The position numbers and the translations under genes are program-made. This document shows, one piece after another, positions 1-8,977 of a DNA stretch of 64,000 bases (position 1 is its first letter; the number at the start of each line of letters is the position of its first letter). Origin of the DNA: Alphaproteobacteria bacterium (GTDB lineage: Bacteria; Pseudomonadota; Alphaproteobacteria; Micavibrionales; Micavibrionaceae); NCBI GenBank assembly GCA_023384135.1, contig JAHDXS010000002.1:1-64000 (forward strand). Reading direction: 5' to 3'. The notes beneath the pieces are model-generated. The model did not search any database. It was not told the DNA's origin and was given only the letters and a program-made list of their open reading frames with translations.

Positions 1-2
1 AG

Positions 3-272
3 AAGGCACGGGAACTTGAGGCAGCTCGCGGGCTGAGCGACGAATTGCAGGCCGAGTATCGGTTCGATTACCCCGGATTATTCACGAGCTGGCCGGCTTT
101 TCCTGTAAGTCGTTTGGTGACAAATAGTTGCGTCCATCTTGCCCAAATCGCCGCGCATCGTAACCCGAAGCGTAAGCGAGGAGTATACGTTGAGTTTCCT
201 CGCTCACGCTTCGGGTTACGAATAATCCGGGTTACAGCAAGGCGAAGCCCAACCGCTTCGCGTCTCGGGTAA
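3..272 (+). pseudogene. Open 3' end of a gene cut by the left edge, read through a palindrome
   Basis: A frame is open from the left edge to a stop at 270-272. Its first 35 or so residues (ELEAARGLSDELQ, then a YRFDYPGLFTSWPAF stretch) look like ordinary helical protein. The rest is translation of the intergenic palindrome at 160-219 (NPKRKRG), so any true gene was probably extended or broken by the repeat. I do not recognise the family. It may be the tail of a gene lying left of the window, or chance coding. Confidence 0.25.
160..219. repeat. Palindromic intergenic repeat, NPKRQRG family
   Basis: Two 23-base arms (160-182 and 197-219) are inverted copies with one mismatch, separated by 14 bases. 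The arm core is AACCCGAAGCGTAAGCGAGG. The same element, with arms of almost the same sequence, is at 16116-16174. When translated it gives NPKRxRG, a signature of planctomycete intergenic repeats. It can fold into a long hairpin. Confidence 0.8.
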
Positions 273-427
273 ATCCAACCCGCGAAGTCGTCGCGTTGGT
301 TCCCGACGTAGCCGATGTCTTCGCCGACGCCGATGCCGTTAACAAGGTTCTGCGGGCTTTGATCGAAGCGATGCCAAGGAAGAAGAAACCACGTGGTAAC
401 TCACGACCGCAAAGAATAGCAGACTGA
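221..427 (+). pseudogene. Remnant of a small gene, antitoxin-like C-terminus
   Basis: One frame ending at the stop 425-427 reads VVALVPDVADVFADADAVNK, then VLRALIEAMPRKKK and a basic tail. This resembles the C-terminus of small DNA-binding antitoxin-like proteins in which a DPDVA-like segment precedes an alternating helix. No in-frame ATG lies before the conserved part, and the frame runs upstream into the palindrome at 160-219. I read it as a broken gene whose 5' half was lost. The family assignment is a guess from its look, not a firm match. Confidence 0.3.
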
Positions 428-473
428 CATCTGGACCCCCTCGAGCACTGATCGGACGATTCACGAGGGTGCA

Positions 474-611
474 ATGACAACTGACTTCGCAGCCCAGGTT
501 CCGTTCGGCACGGACAGTTTCGCGGACAAGCCAGAACCGCGTTGTCCCTGCCTGCTGTTGCTCGATACGTCTGGCTCGATGTCCGGCGCCCCTATCACGC
601 ACGACCCGTGA
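474..611 (+). pseudogene. Truncated von Willebrand A (TerY/YegL-like) protein, N-terminal 45 residues
   Basis: ATG at 474 opens a 45-codon frame that ends at TGA 609-611. After a polar N-terminus it reads PCLLLLDTSGSMSGAPI, which is the first beta strand and the DxSxS metal-ion-dependent adhesion motif of a vWA domain. Full vWA proteins of this type run to 200 residues or more, so only the first strand and MIDAS loop survive. The match ends abruptly at HDP and the stop, 31 bases before the restriction-modification fragment at 643. It is probably a rearrangement scar rather than a working gene. Confidence 0.6.
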
Positions 612-642
612 GTAGTCAACATCTACTAGTAGGCGAGGTGAA

Positions 643-1353
643 GTGTACCCGCATTCGCGGGAGATCCTCAAGCCCATCTTGTTCGGACGAGACGTGCGAC
701 GCTATTTCGTGCCCTCCGCCGACCGTTTTGTCATCTACTGCCATCCGAATGTAGAGACTTGTCGTTACCCAGCGATCGAAAGGCACTTGGCGCCTCTTCG
801 GCAGCGGTTGACCAAGCGTGCCGGACCACAGCAGTGGTTCGAACTCCAACAGCCTGCGACGGCGCTGCTGCCGATCGTCGAGCGGCCCAAGATCGTGTAT
901 CCGATCATCGCCAACCAATGCCGGTTTGTCATTGACGAAGACGGATATCTGGTCAATGACAAGATGTTCGTTCTTCCGCTTGCCGATTCCGCGCTCGTGG
1001 CCGTGCTGAAATCCCGTGTCGCGAATTTCTACTTTGTTTCGGTGTGCGCCGCACTCGAAGGCTCGCGCGACCGGTATCTCGAGTTTCGCGCCCAGTACGT
1101 CGATCCCTTTCCGATCCCCCTGGAAATCGAGAAAGCTTCGTCCGAGTTGGCGTCCCTGGCGAACCAAGTCCACCAACTCTACAAGCGGCGGGCACGTGCC
1201 AAAATCTACCACGAGCGCACGGCCCTACAGCGCCAGATCGATGCGACGGACCGGGAGATCGATCGGCTGGTCTATGAGCTGTACGGACTTACGGAAAAAG
1301 AGATTCGCATCGTCGCGGATGCGACCGCCGTCGAAACACCGGCAGCGACGTGA
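643..1353 (+). pseudogene. C-terminal fragment of a type IIG restriction-modification protein (second copy)
   Basis: The 236-residue frame starting at GTG 643 is nearly identical to the C-terminal 230 residues of the complete protein at 3633-6668. Homology begins at about base 650 and ends at about 1314, with no gap in alignment against 5968-6632. It covers the target-recognition/TaqI-C-like region (VNDKMFVLPL, VLKSRVANFYF) but lacks nuclease and methyltransferase domains. Scattered substitutions, for example FVPSAD against FVSPSD, show the copies have diverged. A GAGG lies four bases before the GTG, so translation is possible, but a lone recognition domain would have no enzyme activity. It could also act as a reservoir for recombination into the complete gene. 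Confidence 0.7.
650..1314 (+). repeat. Direct repeat, copy 1 (restriction-modification 3' region)
   Basis: About 665 bases align without gaps to 5968-6632 in the same orientation, a constant offset of 5318 bases. Recombination between the copies would delete the protease gene and most of the restriction-modification gene. Confidence 0.85.
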
Positions 1354-1460
1354 CGCAGAAGCTTGACAAGCCGAAGCAGGCCGTCTAGGTTACGGGCGTC
1401 GAATCGGGCTCTGGGTGCGGCGTCCGACGACGCGCCGGTCTGCCGAAAGGGGGTGGATAG

Positions 1461-3563
1461 ATGACAAGCGAACGATGGGCGGTGGCGGTCGTTTTGGCAG
1501 GGTTGATTGGCAGCGGAGCCTGTACCACCGGGGGCCCGCCCGAAGCGGCGCCGGTTGGCGGCGAGAGTTCCTCGCTCGATCCTGCCCCGAGCCCACCCCC
1601 CGCAGCGCCGCCCGAGTCACAGACTGCCCAGGCGGCGCCACCCGCCTTGCCGCCTGAGCCAATTGAAACGGTGCGCGAAACGGTCGCGGCGGCGCAAGCC
1701 TCAGAAGACGTCCCGACCATTCCCGTGGCTGCCGCGGCGGAGACGCCACCCGAACCCGTCGATGTCCTGGCGCTGGTGGATCTGCAACGCGATGGCTTGA
1801 TGGGCAGTTGGACGCGGGAAGGTTCGTCCCTGGCCACGCCCGCCGCGATGCGAACCGTCCTGCTCGTTCCCCAGACGCCGCCCGAGGATTACCGCTGGAG
1901 CGCGGTGGTCGAGCGACTGGGCGGCCACGAGAGTCTGAATTTCTGTCTGGCGGTCGGCGGCCGACAGACGATGGTGGTTCTGGAGGGATTCGGCTCGTAC
2001 ACCCGCGGTTTGAATCTGTTGGACGGGCGTCCGGCTTTGCAAAATGCGACGACAACACGGGGCCAAGTTTTCCGACCCGGGGTCGCCAGTACCATCGTCT
2101 GCACCGTACGGCGGGCCGGTGCCGCGCACTATTCCGTCCAGGTGGAATGCGATGGCCGGACGGTCGTCGATTGGACCGGCGATCCGACTCGTCTGTCGCT
2201 CGACGGCAGATTCTGGGATCACATTCCCGGCAATCGGCTGGCGGTAGCGATATACGACGGTATCAACGCTCGGTTCCGCATCAGCCACATGAAGCTGGAA
2301 TCCGTCTCGCCCTTGTCCGCCGGTGGCGCACCGGCGCCTTTGGCGAAATCGTTTCCGTCCCCGCGGGGCACGGCGTCTGCAACCGAGCCCGTCGCCGAGT
2401 CGCCGGAGGCAGCCACTCGCCGCAAGGAATCCGTGGCCCTGATCGATCATCCGATGGGGGCCGGCACGGGATTCGTGGTGGGGCAGAACTTGTTGGCCAC
2501 CAACGCTCATGTCGTGGGCGGCAGTTTTGTCGACGATCTGGTCGTCCATTTCGCCACCGAGGAGGACCGCCGATACCGAGCCAAACGCATTGTCTTTGTC
2601 AACGACGTCTGCGATCTGGCGTTGCTGGAGGTCGTCGGCATGGAACGAGAGGCAATCCCACTGGTTGCCGAACTGGCGTTTCAACGCGGCCAACCGGTGG
2701 TGATCATCGGGAACCCGTCGGTGGGCGGTGGCGGCATTATGGTCCGCAACGCCGTCACGCAAGGAACCATTACCGCCTTGATGCGGATCGGCAGTCACGA
2801 TTTCTACCAGATCGAAGCGGCGGTAAACCCCGGTTCGAGTGGCGGACCGGTGTTGAATCACGACGGCGAATTGGTCGCTGTGGTGGCGATGAAGGCCACG
2901 GATCGCGGAGCGGACGAAATCCGCTCGGCCCTCAAGCAGTTGGACGACTCGTTCCGCGCACATTTCGACCCGTACAGCCGCAAAGGCATCGCCTTCGGTG
3001 TGCCGGCCAGCGCGTTGAGCCGGGCGCTGAAGCAAGTCGAGTCGCAAACCGAGGAACAGGCAGACCGGATTCACGGCCGGCAGGTTGCCAAATCGCTGTT
3101 CCGGCGGATGACCACGCTCGGCGCCATCCACCTGCTGGAATTGCAGGTCAACGTTTCGCCCGAGGTCCGTCAACAGGCGGTGCTGGTCCGCAAGAGCACC
3201 GCCACGCGCCGCATCCCGGGCCCGCAGCCGAAGCTGGCCGACCTGATGCCAGAACGGACGGCCGATTCGCTGCGCCGGCAACTCAACAGCGAAGAGGTCC
3301 GCAAGTTGGTCCGCCTTTGTTCGGCGAACCTGGACGAACGGCTCGACCAACTGCAAAAGAGCGGCCAACCCGACGCCGCGATCCTTGACAGTCTGGCCAA
3401 CTTGCTCCGCACGGTGAAATCGGCCAAGCGAGCCGCCGACTCGCCTGCCAGCAATTACCAAGCTTACAGCAAGGCGTTTCTGGGGCTGAGCGACGACTTG
3501 AGAGGACACATCGAACGCCTGGAGGACCAGCTTGCCGTAGAACGCTTCGCCCTCGACGATTGA
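1461..3563 (+). CDS. Exported trypsin-like serine protease with LamG-like domain
   Basis: This 700-residue protein has a hydrophobic N-terminus ending in a cysteine at residue 21 (LIGSGAC), so it is probably a lipoprotein, followed by a Pro/Ala-rich linker to about residue 95. Residues 100-283 look like a concanavalin/LamG or DUF1080-type beta sandwich. Residues 320-480 form a chymotrypsin-fold domain with the triad His350 (TNAHVV), Asp385 (CDLALLEV) and Ser460 (NPGSSGGP), as in DegP/HtrA. No PDZ domain was seen; the remaining 220 residues are helical and unassigned. The start fits AAGGGGG upstream of ATG 1461. The restriction-modification gene follows 69 bases later, but the export signal argues against a joint role. 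It probably acts in envelope protein turnover. Confidence 0.85.
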   Translation: MTSERWAVAVVLAGLIGSGACTTGGPPEAAPVGGESSSLDPAPSPPPAAPPESQTAQAAPPALPPEPIETVRETVAAAQASEDVPTIPVAAAAETPPEPVDVLALVDLQRDGLMGSWTREGSSLATPAAMRTVLLVPQTPPEDYRWSAVVERLGGHESLNFCLAVGGRQTMVVLEGFGSYTRGLNLLDGRPALQNATTTRGQVFRPGVASTIVCTVRRAGAAHYSVQVECDGRTVVDWTGDPTRLSLDGRFWDHIPGNRLAVAIYDGINARFRISHMKLESVSPLSAGGAPAPLAKSFPSPRGTASATEPVAESPEAATRRKESVALIDHPMGAGTGFVVGQNLLATNAHVVGGSFVDDLVVHFATEEDRRYRAKRIVFVNDVCDLALLEVVGMEREAIPLVAELAFQRGQPVVIIGNPSVGGGGIMVRNAVTQGTITALMRIGSHDFYQIEAAVNPGSSGGPVLNHDGELVAVVAMKATDRGADEIRSALKQLDDSFRAHFDPYSRKGIAFGVPASALSRALKQVESQTEEQADRIHGRQVAKSLFRRMTTLGAIHLLELQVNVSPEVRQQAVLVRKSTATRRIPGPQPKLADLMPERTADSLRRQLNSEEVRKLVRLCSANLDERLDQLQKSGQPDAAILDSLANLLRTVKSAKRAADSPASNYQAYSKAFLGLSDDLRGHIERLEDQLAVERFALDD

Positions 3564-3632
3564 ACCTGCTTGAGCGAGCGTCCCGCAACGGTTACGCTAC
3601 GGCCTGTGTACGGCGCAACCGGAGAACGATGC

Positions 3633-6600
3633 ATGGACCCGCCCAGCGACCTGATTCGGCTCGCGGAATTGTTCCGCGAGAACCAGCAGGCTTACCAGTC
3701 GGACGAATTCAACGAGGCGGCGCTACGGCTGCAGTTCCTCGACCCGCTGTTCGAGTTGCTGGGCTGGGACGTCTACAACCGCCAGGGTTACGCCGAAGCC
3801 TACAAGGACGTGGTCCACGAGGATTCGCTGAAGATCGGCGGCTCGACCAAAGCGCCCGACTACTCGTTCCGCATCGGCGGGACACGAAAGTTTTTCGTCG
3901 AAGCCAAGCGGCCGGCGGTCAAGATCAAACAGGCCGATGCTCCGGCGTTCCAGTTGCGTCGCTACGCCTGGTCGGCCAAGCTGCCGTTGAGCATCCTGAC
4001 GAACTTCGAGGAGATGGCCGTCTACGATTGCCGCGTGCGGCCGGAGAAGAACGACAGTCCGGCCACGGCCCGCACGATGTACGTGACGTTCGACCAGTAC
4101 GCCGAGCGGTGGGCGGAGATCGCGGCGGTATTTTCCCGCGAGGCCGTTCTGAAAGGCTCGTTCGACAAGTACGCCGAATCGGCCAAGCGGAAGCGCGGCA
4201 CGGCCGAGGTAGATGCGGCGTTTCTGGAAGAAATCGAAAGCTGGCGCAGCGAACTGGCCCGCAACATGGCGATTCGCAACCCGGATCTGCCGCAGCGCGA
4301 GCTGAACGTCGCAGTCCAGAAGACCATCGACCGGATCATCTTCCTGCGGATGTGCGAGGACCGGGGCATCGAACCCTACGGCCGTTTGCAGCCGCTGCTG
4401 AACGGGCCGAACGTCTATGCCCGCCTGGGCCACTTGTTCCGCGAGGCCGACGACCGCTACAACTCGGGCCTGTTCCATTTCCTGCCGGAGAAGGGCCGCC
4501 ACGAATCGCCGGACGGATGGACGCTGGGTCTGGCGATCGACGACGGGGTTCTGAAAGAGATCCTTCGCAAGCTGTACTACCCGGAGAGTCCCTACGAGTT
4601 CTCGGTGCTGCCGGCGGACATCCTGGGCCAGGTGTACGAGCAGTTCCTGGGCAAGGTGATCCGTCTGACACCGGGCCACCGGGCGGTGGTCGAAGACAAG
4701 CCCGAGGTGAAGAAGGCGGGCGGCGTATACTATACGCCGACGTACATCGTCGACTACATCGTGCGAAACACGGTGGGCCAGCGGTTGGAGGGCAAGACGG
4801 CCTACGAGGCGGCCGCACGGACGTCGACTTGGAAACCGGCCAAGGGGCGTCGGCCGCTGAGCGTTCTGGACCCGGCGTGCGGCAGCGGTTCGTTCCTGAT
4901 CGGCGCGTACCAGTTTCTGCTGGACTGGTACCGCGATTGGTTCATCGCCGACGGTCCCGCCCGGCACAAGAACCGCGTCTACCAGACTCGCCAAGGCCAG
5001 TGGCGGTTGACTACGGCCGAGCGGAAGCGAATCCTGCTGGACCACATCTACGGCGTGGACATCGATCCGCAGGCGGTCGAGGTGACCAAGCTGTCGCTGC
5101 TGCTGAAGGTGTTGGAAGCGGAGAACAAGGAGAGTCTGGAATTGCAGCGCCGCATGTTCCACGAGCGCGCGCTGCCCGACCTGGCCGCCAACATCAAGTG
5201 CGGCAACTCGCTGATCGGCCCCGATTTCTACCGCGGCCAGCAGATGGACCTGTTCGACGACGACGAGCGGTTGCGGATCAACGTTTTCGACTGGGACGCC
5301 GAATTCCCGCAGATCATGTCCTCCGGCGGCTTCGACGCCGTGATCGGCAACCCGCCGTACGTGCGCATGGAGCTGTTCGCGGCGATGAAGGACTATCTGC
5401 GCGAGCACTACGAATCGCATGAAGAGCGGGCGGATCTCTATTCGTATTTCGTGGAACGCGCGTTGCGGTTGCTCAATCCATCGGGCTACTTCGGCATGAT
5501 CGTTTCCAACAAGTTCATCCGCGCCAAGTACGGACGACCCTTGCGGCGTGTCGTCGGCAAACTCGCAACGGTAACACGTCTAACAGATTTCGCGGGAGCC
5601 AACGTCTTCGTCGGCGCGACGGTCAGAACGATCGTGTTGACTGGAAAAATCAGTTCCCAGTCGCGTATGGAACCCGAGTACGTGCCCGCTCCCGATCCAG
5701 AGACTCTGGCCGCAATCTCCGAGGGGCGGCTTACCGTCGAGGAACACGCAGAAGCTTCGAAAGTGCGTTTGGGAAAGCGAGCATTGTCCGCGGACGAGTG
5801 GCGATTGATACCCGCTGCCCATTCCAGGCTTCTGTCGCGCCTTCAGGATTCCGGGCAACCGTTGTCGCAGCATTATCACATTCGTTCGATTTTCGGGCTG
5901 AAGACCGGATTGAATGACGCCTTCGTCATCGATGGAGCGACAAGAGCACTACTGGAAAAAGCGGACCCGAATTCGCGGGAGATCCTCAAGCCCATCTTGT
6001 TTGGACGAGACGTGCGACGCTACTTCGTCAGTCCCTCTGACCGTTTTGTCATCTACTGCCATCCAAACGTTGAAATCCGTCGTTACCCAGCGATCGAAAG
6101 GCACTTGACGTCTTTTCGGCAGCGATTGACCAAACGTGCCGGGCCACAGCATTGGTTCGAACTCCAACAGCCTGCGACGGCGCTGCTGCCGATCGTCGAG
6201 CGACCCAAGATCGTGTATCCGATCATCGCCAACCACTGCCGGTTTGTCATTGACGAAGACGGTTATCTGGTCAATGACAAGATGTTCGTTCTTCCGCTTG
6301 CCGATTCCGCGCTCGTGGCCGTGCTGAAATCCCGTGTCGCGAATTTCTACTTTGTTTCGGTGTGCGCCGCACTCGAAGGCTCGCGCGACCGGTATCTCGA
6401 GTTTCGCGCCCAGTACGTCGATCCCTTTCCGATCCCCCGAGGAATCGAGAAAGCTTCGTCCGTCCTGGCGTCCCTGGCGAACCAAGTCCACCAACTCTAC
6501 AAGCGACGGGCATGTGCCAAAATATCCCACGAGCGCACGGCCTTGCAACGCCAGATCGATGCGACGGATCGGGAGATCGACCGGTTGGTCTACGAACTGT

Positions 6601-6668
6601 ACGGTCTGACGGAAAAGGAGATTCGCATCGTCGAGGAGGCGACTGAACCTAGCGGCCAACAAGCTTGA
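3633..6668 (+). CDS. Type IIG restriction-modification enzyme (Eco57I-like)
   Basis: A single polypeptide of 1011 residues combining DNA cleavage, adenine methylation and target recognition. ATG 3633 is chosen because GGAGAA sits seven bases upstream; the frame is open further upstream but without a good signal. Residues 60-100 hold a PD-(D/E)xK nuclease site (Asp76, Glu90-Ala-Lys92). The methyltransferase follows, with the SAM-binding motif DPACGSGSF near residue 411 and the catalytic NPPY at 573-576. The C-terminal 230 residues are a TaqI-C-like specificity region that is duplicated at 643-1353. Such enzymes need no separate specificity subunit, and none is nearby. All key residues are present, so it should be active. 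Confidence 0.9.
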   Translation: MDPPSDLIRLAELFRENQQAYQSDEFNEAALRLQFLDPLFELLGWDVYNRQGYAEAYKDVVHEDSLKIGGSTKAPDYSFRIGGTRKFFVEAKRPAVKIKQADAPAFQLRRYAWSAKLPLSILTNFEEMAVYDCRVRPEKNDSPATARTMYVTFDQYAERWAEIAAVFSREAVLKGSFDKYAESAKRKRGTAEVDAAFLEEIESWRSELARNMAIRNPDLPQRELNVAVQKTIDRIIFLRMCEDRGIEPYGRLQPLLNGPNVYARLGHLFREADDRYNSGLFHFLPEKGRHESPDGWTLGLAIDDGVLKEILRKLYYPESPYEFSVLPADILGQVYEQFLGKVIRLTPGHRAVVEDKPEVKKAGGVYYTPTYIVDYIVRNTVGQRLEGKTAYEAAARTSTWKPAKGRRPLSVLDPACGSGSFLIGAYQFLLDWYRDWFIADGPARHKNRVYQTRQGQWRLTTAERKRILLDHIYGVDIDPQAVEVTKLSLLLKVLEAENKESLELQRRMFHERALPDLAANIKCGNSLIGPDFYRGQQMDLFDDDERLRINVFDWDAEFPQIMSSGGFDAVIGNPPYVRMELFAAMKDYLREHYESHEERADLYSYFVERALRLLNPSGYFGMIVSNKFIRAKYGRPLRRVVGKLATVTRLTDFAGANVFVGATVRTIVLTGKISSQSRMEPEYVPAPDPETLAAISEGRLTVEEHAEASKVRLGKRALSADEWRLIPAAHSRLLSRLQDSGQPLSQHYHIRSIFGLKTGLNDAFVIDGATRALLEKADPNSREILKPILFGRDVRRYFVSPSDRFVIYCHPNVEIRRYPAIERHLTSFRQRLTKRAGPQHWFELQQPATALLPIVERPKIVYPIIANHCRFVIDEDGYLVNDKMFVLPLADSALVAVLKSRVANFYFVSVCAALEGSRDRYLEFRAQYVDPFPIPRGIEKASSVLASLANQVHQLYKRRACAKISHERTALQRQIDATDREIDRLVYELYGLTEKEIRIVEEATEPSGQQA
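5968..6632 (+). repeat. Direct repeat, copy 2 (inside the restriction-modification gene)
   Basis: The intact-gene copy of the 665-base repeat, covering the specificity region. Its partner is at 650-1314. The copies differ by scattered substitutions but have no indels. Confidence 0.85.
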
Positions 6669-6707
6669 CCGCCCAGTGCTTTGGTGCTTTGGTTCCGTCC
6701 GCGTGCC

Positions 6708-8705
6708 CTACCTGCTCTCGGCCTGTCCGTCGCGCCGCAATTCGGCAAGTTCGCGTTCGAAACCTCCGGAGAGGATAGGGAACCGGCACCACGTCTTCGG
6801 GTCCAGGTTCTCGTCGTCCAGGTGAAACGACGGGGCGTACCGTTCCCGTTTCCACTGGTTGCGGCACCACAGCCGGAAGAACCGCTCGATCCAGGCGAGC
6901 AGATCCTCGCGCGGGTAATCCCTCGATTCGGACTCGAGCCGTTCGAAGACCTCGCGCGGCGACAGCTTGTCGCGGATCGCCGCCCGTTCGATCGCGTCCA
7001 GCACTTCGTAGGGCATCAAGTCCGCTTCATCGGTCTGACCAGCCGCTGGCGGACGCAGTTCGGCGGTCGGCTGCTGCTGGTTGACCAGTCGCAGGGCGGG
7101 CAGCGGCCCCGCGCCGTCCGGGCCGGTGTGCTCCATCCACAGCAGCCAGCGCCGCAGATAGGCTTTGTCGATCCCGGCGATCGGCGACAATCCGCCGCTG
7201 GTGTCCCCGTCCATCGTGGCGTATCCGACCGCTGCCTCGCTGCGGTTGCTGGTCGACAGCAACAGGGCGCCGCGCAGATTCGCCAGCAACCAGACGCTGG
7301 GCGAACGGACGCGCGCCTGGATGTTCTGCAGGGCGAGATCGTCCTGCTGCCAAGTCAACGGGCGGCCGATCGCCCCGGCGACAACATCCACGTACTGGTC
7401 GACCAATCGATCGACCTCGAATCGGTAGAATTCCGCTCCCAAAGCTTCGGCAACGCCGCGGGCCGCTTCGAACGTGGTGGACGAGCTGTTACGAGTCGCC
7501 TGGTAGACGCACGTCAACAGTTGCCGGACCGCACCGCTTGAAGCGTTGTGCAAGTCGATGCCAGCGATGTGGGAGAGTTTGGCGGCAAAGTCCTTGGCAC
7601 CCAATTCCGCCACACCCAGTTTGACGAGCAGCGCACACAACGTAGCCACCGCCGCCGAATCGGCACCGCCGCTCAGCGAGACCACGAACCCGCGCGAACG
7701 GCTCTTGCGCAGATAGTCGAACAGGCCCAAAGCGACGGCCCGCGCGAATTCCTCCTCTTTGCGGTGCGGCCCGCTTTCCCAGGCCGCCGGCTCGAACCGG
7801 TTCTCTTCTGGCCGGATGTGCGGGAAATCGAATTCGGTTTGGATGCAGGATTGGTTGGCGCCGCCGACTTCGACGCGAAAACTCCCGCTCCGCGCCCGGT
7901 TCGTGCGGCTGACATCGATATCGACGACGGCCGTGGTCAAGTGGCAATCGGCGAACGAGAATCGCGGCCCGACCGCCAGCATCCGTCCGTTGGAAGCGAC
8001 CATCGCATCGCCGTCGTAGATCGCCCGTCCGGCTTCGTTGCCGACCAGATTGGCGTAGACGTAACTGACGTGCAGCGCCCGCGAACCTTCCAGCACGAAC
8101 CGCTTGCGGATCTCGTGTTTGCCGAAGGCGAAATGGCTGGCACTGGGGTTCAGGATGATGTCGACGTTCCGGCGAGCCAAGTCGGCGCCCGGCCGGGCGC
8201 CCACCCAGGCGTCCTCGCAGATCTCGAAGCCTAGCACGACGCCGCCGCAGTCGAAGACCAGATCGCCCAGCGGATAGCGGCGCCCGCCGACCTCGGTCTC
8301 CGCGCAGACGCCTTTCGGCCAGGCGCGAAACCAGCGCGGTTCGTAGTGGATTCCCTCGTTGGCCAGATTCTGCTTGGCGACGAACCCTAGCAGTCTGCCG
8401 TTGGCGACCAGGCAGGCCGTATTGAACAGTCCGCCCGCGTGCCAGACAGGCAGGCCCAAAGAGACGATCAGCCCATCGGTCGCCGGCAAGATCTCCAACA
8501 GCACCTCGCGGGCCGTCCGGTACGTACTTGGCGAGTGGAAGGCGTCCTCGCACCCGTAGCCGGGAATGCACAATTCCGGCAGGCAGAGTACCCGTACCCC
8601 GCGGTCTCTCGCGCTAGCGATCGCGGCCACGATTCGCGCCCGGTTCCCGTCCCAGTCCAGCGGCGTCTGGTTCAACACGGCGGCGGCGACTTTGATCAAC
8701 TTCAT
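6708..8705 (-). CDS. nadE: Glutamine-dependent NAD+ synthetase
   Basis: Makes NAD from nicotinic acid adenine dinucleotide, ATP and glutamine-derived ammonia. The 665-residue protein has an N-terminal nitrilase-type glutaminase with the triad Glu44 (CLPEL), Lys111 (KQNLANEG) and Cys163 (FEICEDAW), and a C-terminal ATP-pyrophosphatase domain with the P-loop SGGADS at 345-350. This two-domain length matches the large bacterial and eukaryotic form. The start at 8705 (MKLIKVAAAV) fits the family and has GAGG six bases upstream; a frame continuing upstream lacks similarity. The gene converges on the restriction-modification gene and is divergent from glyA. Confidence 0.95.
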   Translation of the reverse strand: MKLIKVAAAVLNQTPLDWDGNRARIVAAIASARDRGVRVLCLPELCIPGYGCEDAFHSPSTYRTAREVLLEILPATDGLIVSLGLPVWHAGGLFNTACLVANGRLLGFVAKQNLANEGIHYEPRWFRAWPKGVCAETEVGGRRYPLGDLVFDCGGVVLGFEICEDAWVGARPGADLARRNVDIILNPSASHFAFGKHEIRKRFVLEGSRALHVSYVYANLVGNEAGRAIYDGDAMVASNGRMLAVGPRFSFADCHLTTAVVDIDVSRTNRARSGSFRVEVGGANQSCIQTEFDFPHIRPEENRFEPAAWESGPHRKEEEFARAVALGLFDYLRKSRSRGFVVSLSGGADSAAVATLCALLVKLGVAELGAKDFAAKLSHIAGIDLHNASSGAVRQLLTCVYQATRNSSSTTFEAARGVAEALGAEFYRFEVDRLVDQYVDVVAGAIGRPLTWQQDDLALQNIQARVRSPSVWLLANLRGALLLSTSNRSEAAVGYATMDGDTSGGLSPIAGIDKAYLRRWLLWMEHTGPDGAGPLPALRLVNQQQPTAELRPPAAGQTDEADLMPYEVLDAIERAAIRDKLSPREVFERLESESRDYPREDLLAWIERFFRLWCRNQWKRERYAPSFHLDDENLDPKTWCRFPILSGGFERELAELRRDGQAESR

Positions 8706-8899
8706 CGTCAACCTCGGCGGAGGAGTAGCTCTCGGCGTTCCTTCGTAGTGCAGAATCATCCGCTCCACCGAGCAAGCTCGGCGGGGGCCGGGAAGTCATG
8801 AACTTGGAACGCTGCTAAAAAACCTTGCGGCGGTTCGTTACGTCTAAGTTTCACCCCTGCTATTGTAGGGCACGTTGCAGGGTCTTGGAATTCACCCGA

Positions 8900-8928
8900 T
8901 TGACGAATCCGGCGTAGGCGTGTAGTGT
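8900..8928 (+). promoter_or_regulatory. Candidate sigma-70-like promoter for glyA
   Basis: TTGACG (8900-8905) and TAGTGT (8923-8928) are separated by 17 bases and lie about 50 bases before the glyA ATG. The -35 is good, the -10 only fair. Confidence 0.35.
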
Positions 8929-8977
8929 CACGCCAGTTCGGTTTCCCCAACAGAACCCCTTGAGATTTTGAAAAACC

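Noticed and set aside
1701..3509. A 602-residue minus-strand frame
   Set aside because: Shadow of the serine protease gene, which has an intact His/Asp/Ser triad on the plus strand.
1461..6668. Protease and restriction-modification genes as one defence system
   Set aside because: The protease has an export signal and lipobox, and known defence proteases act in the cytoplasm; the 69-base gap is not enough evidence.
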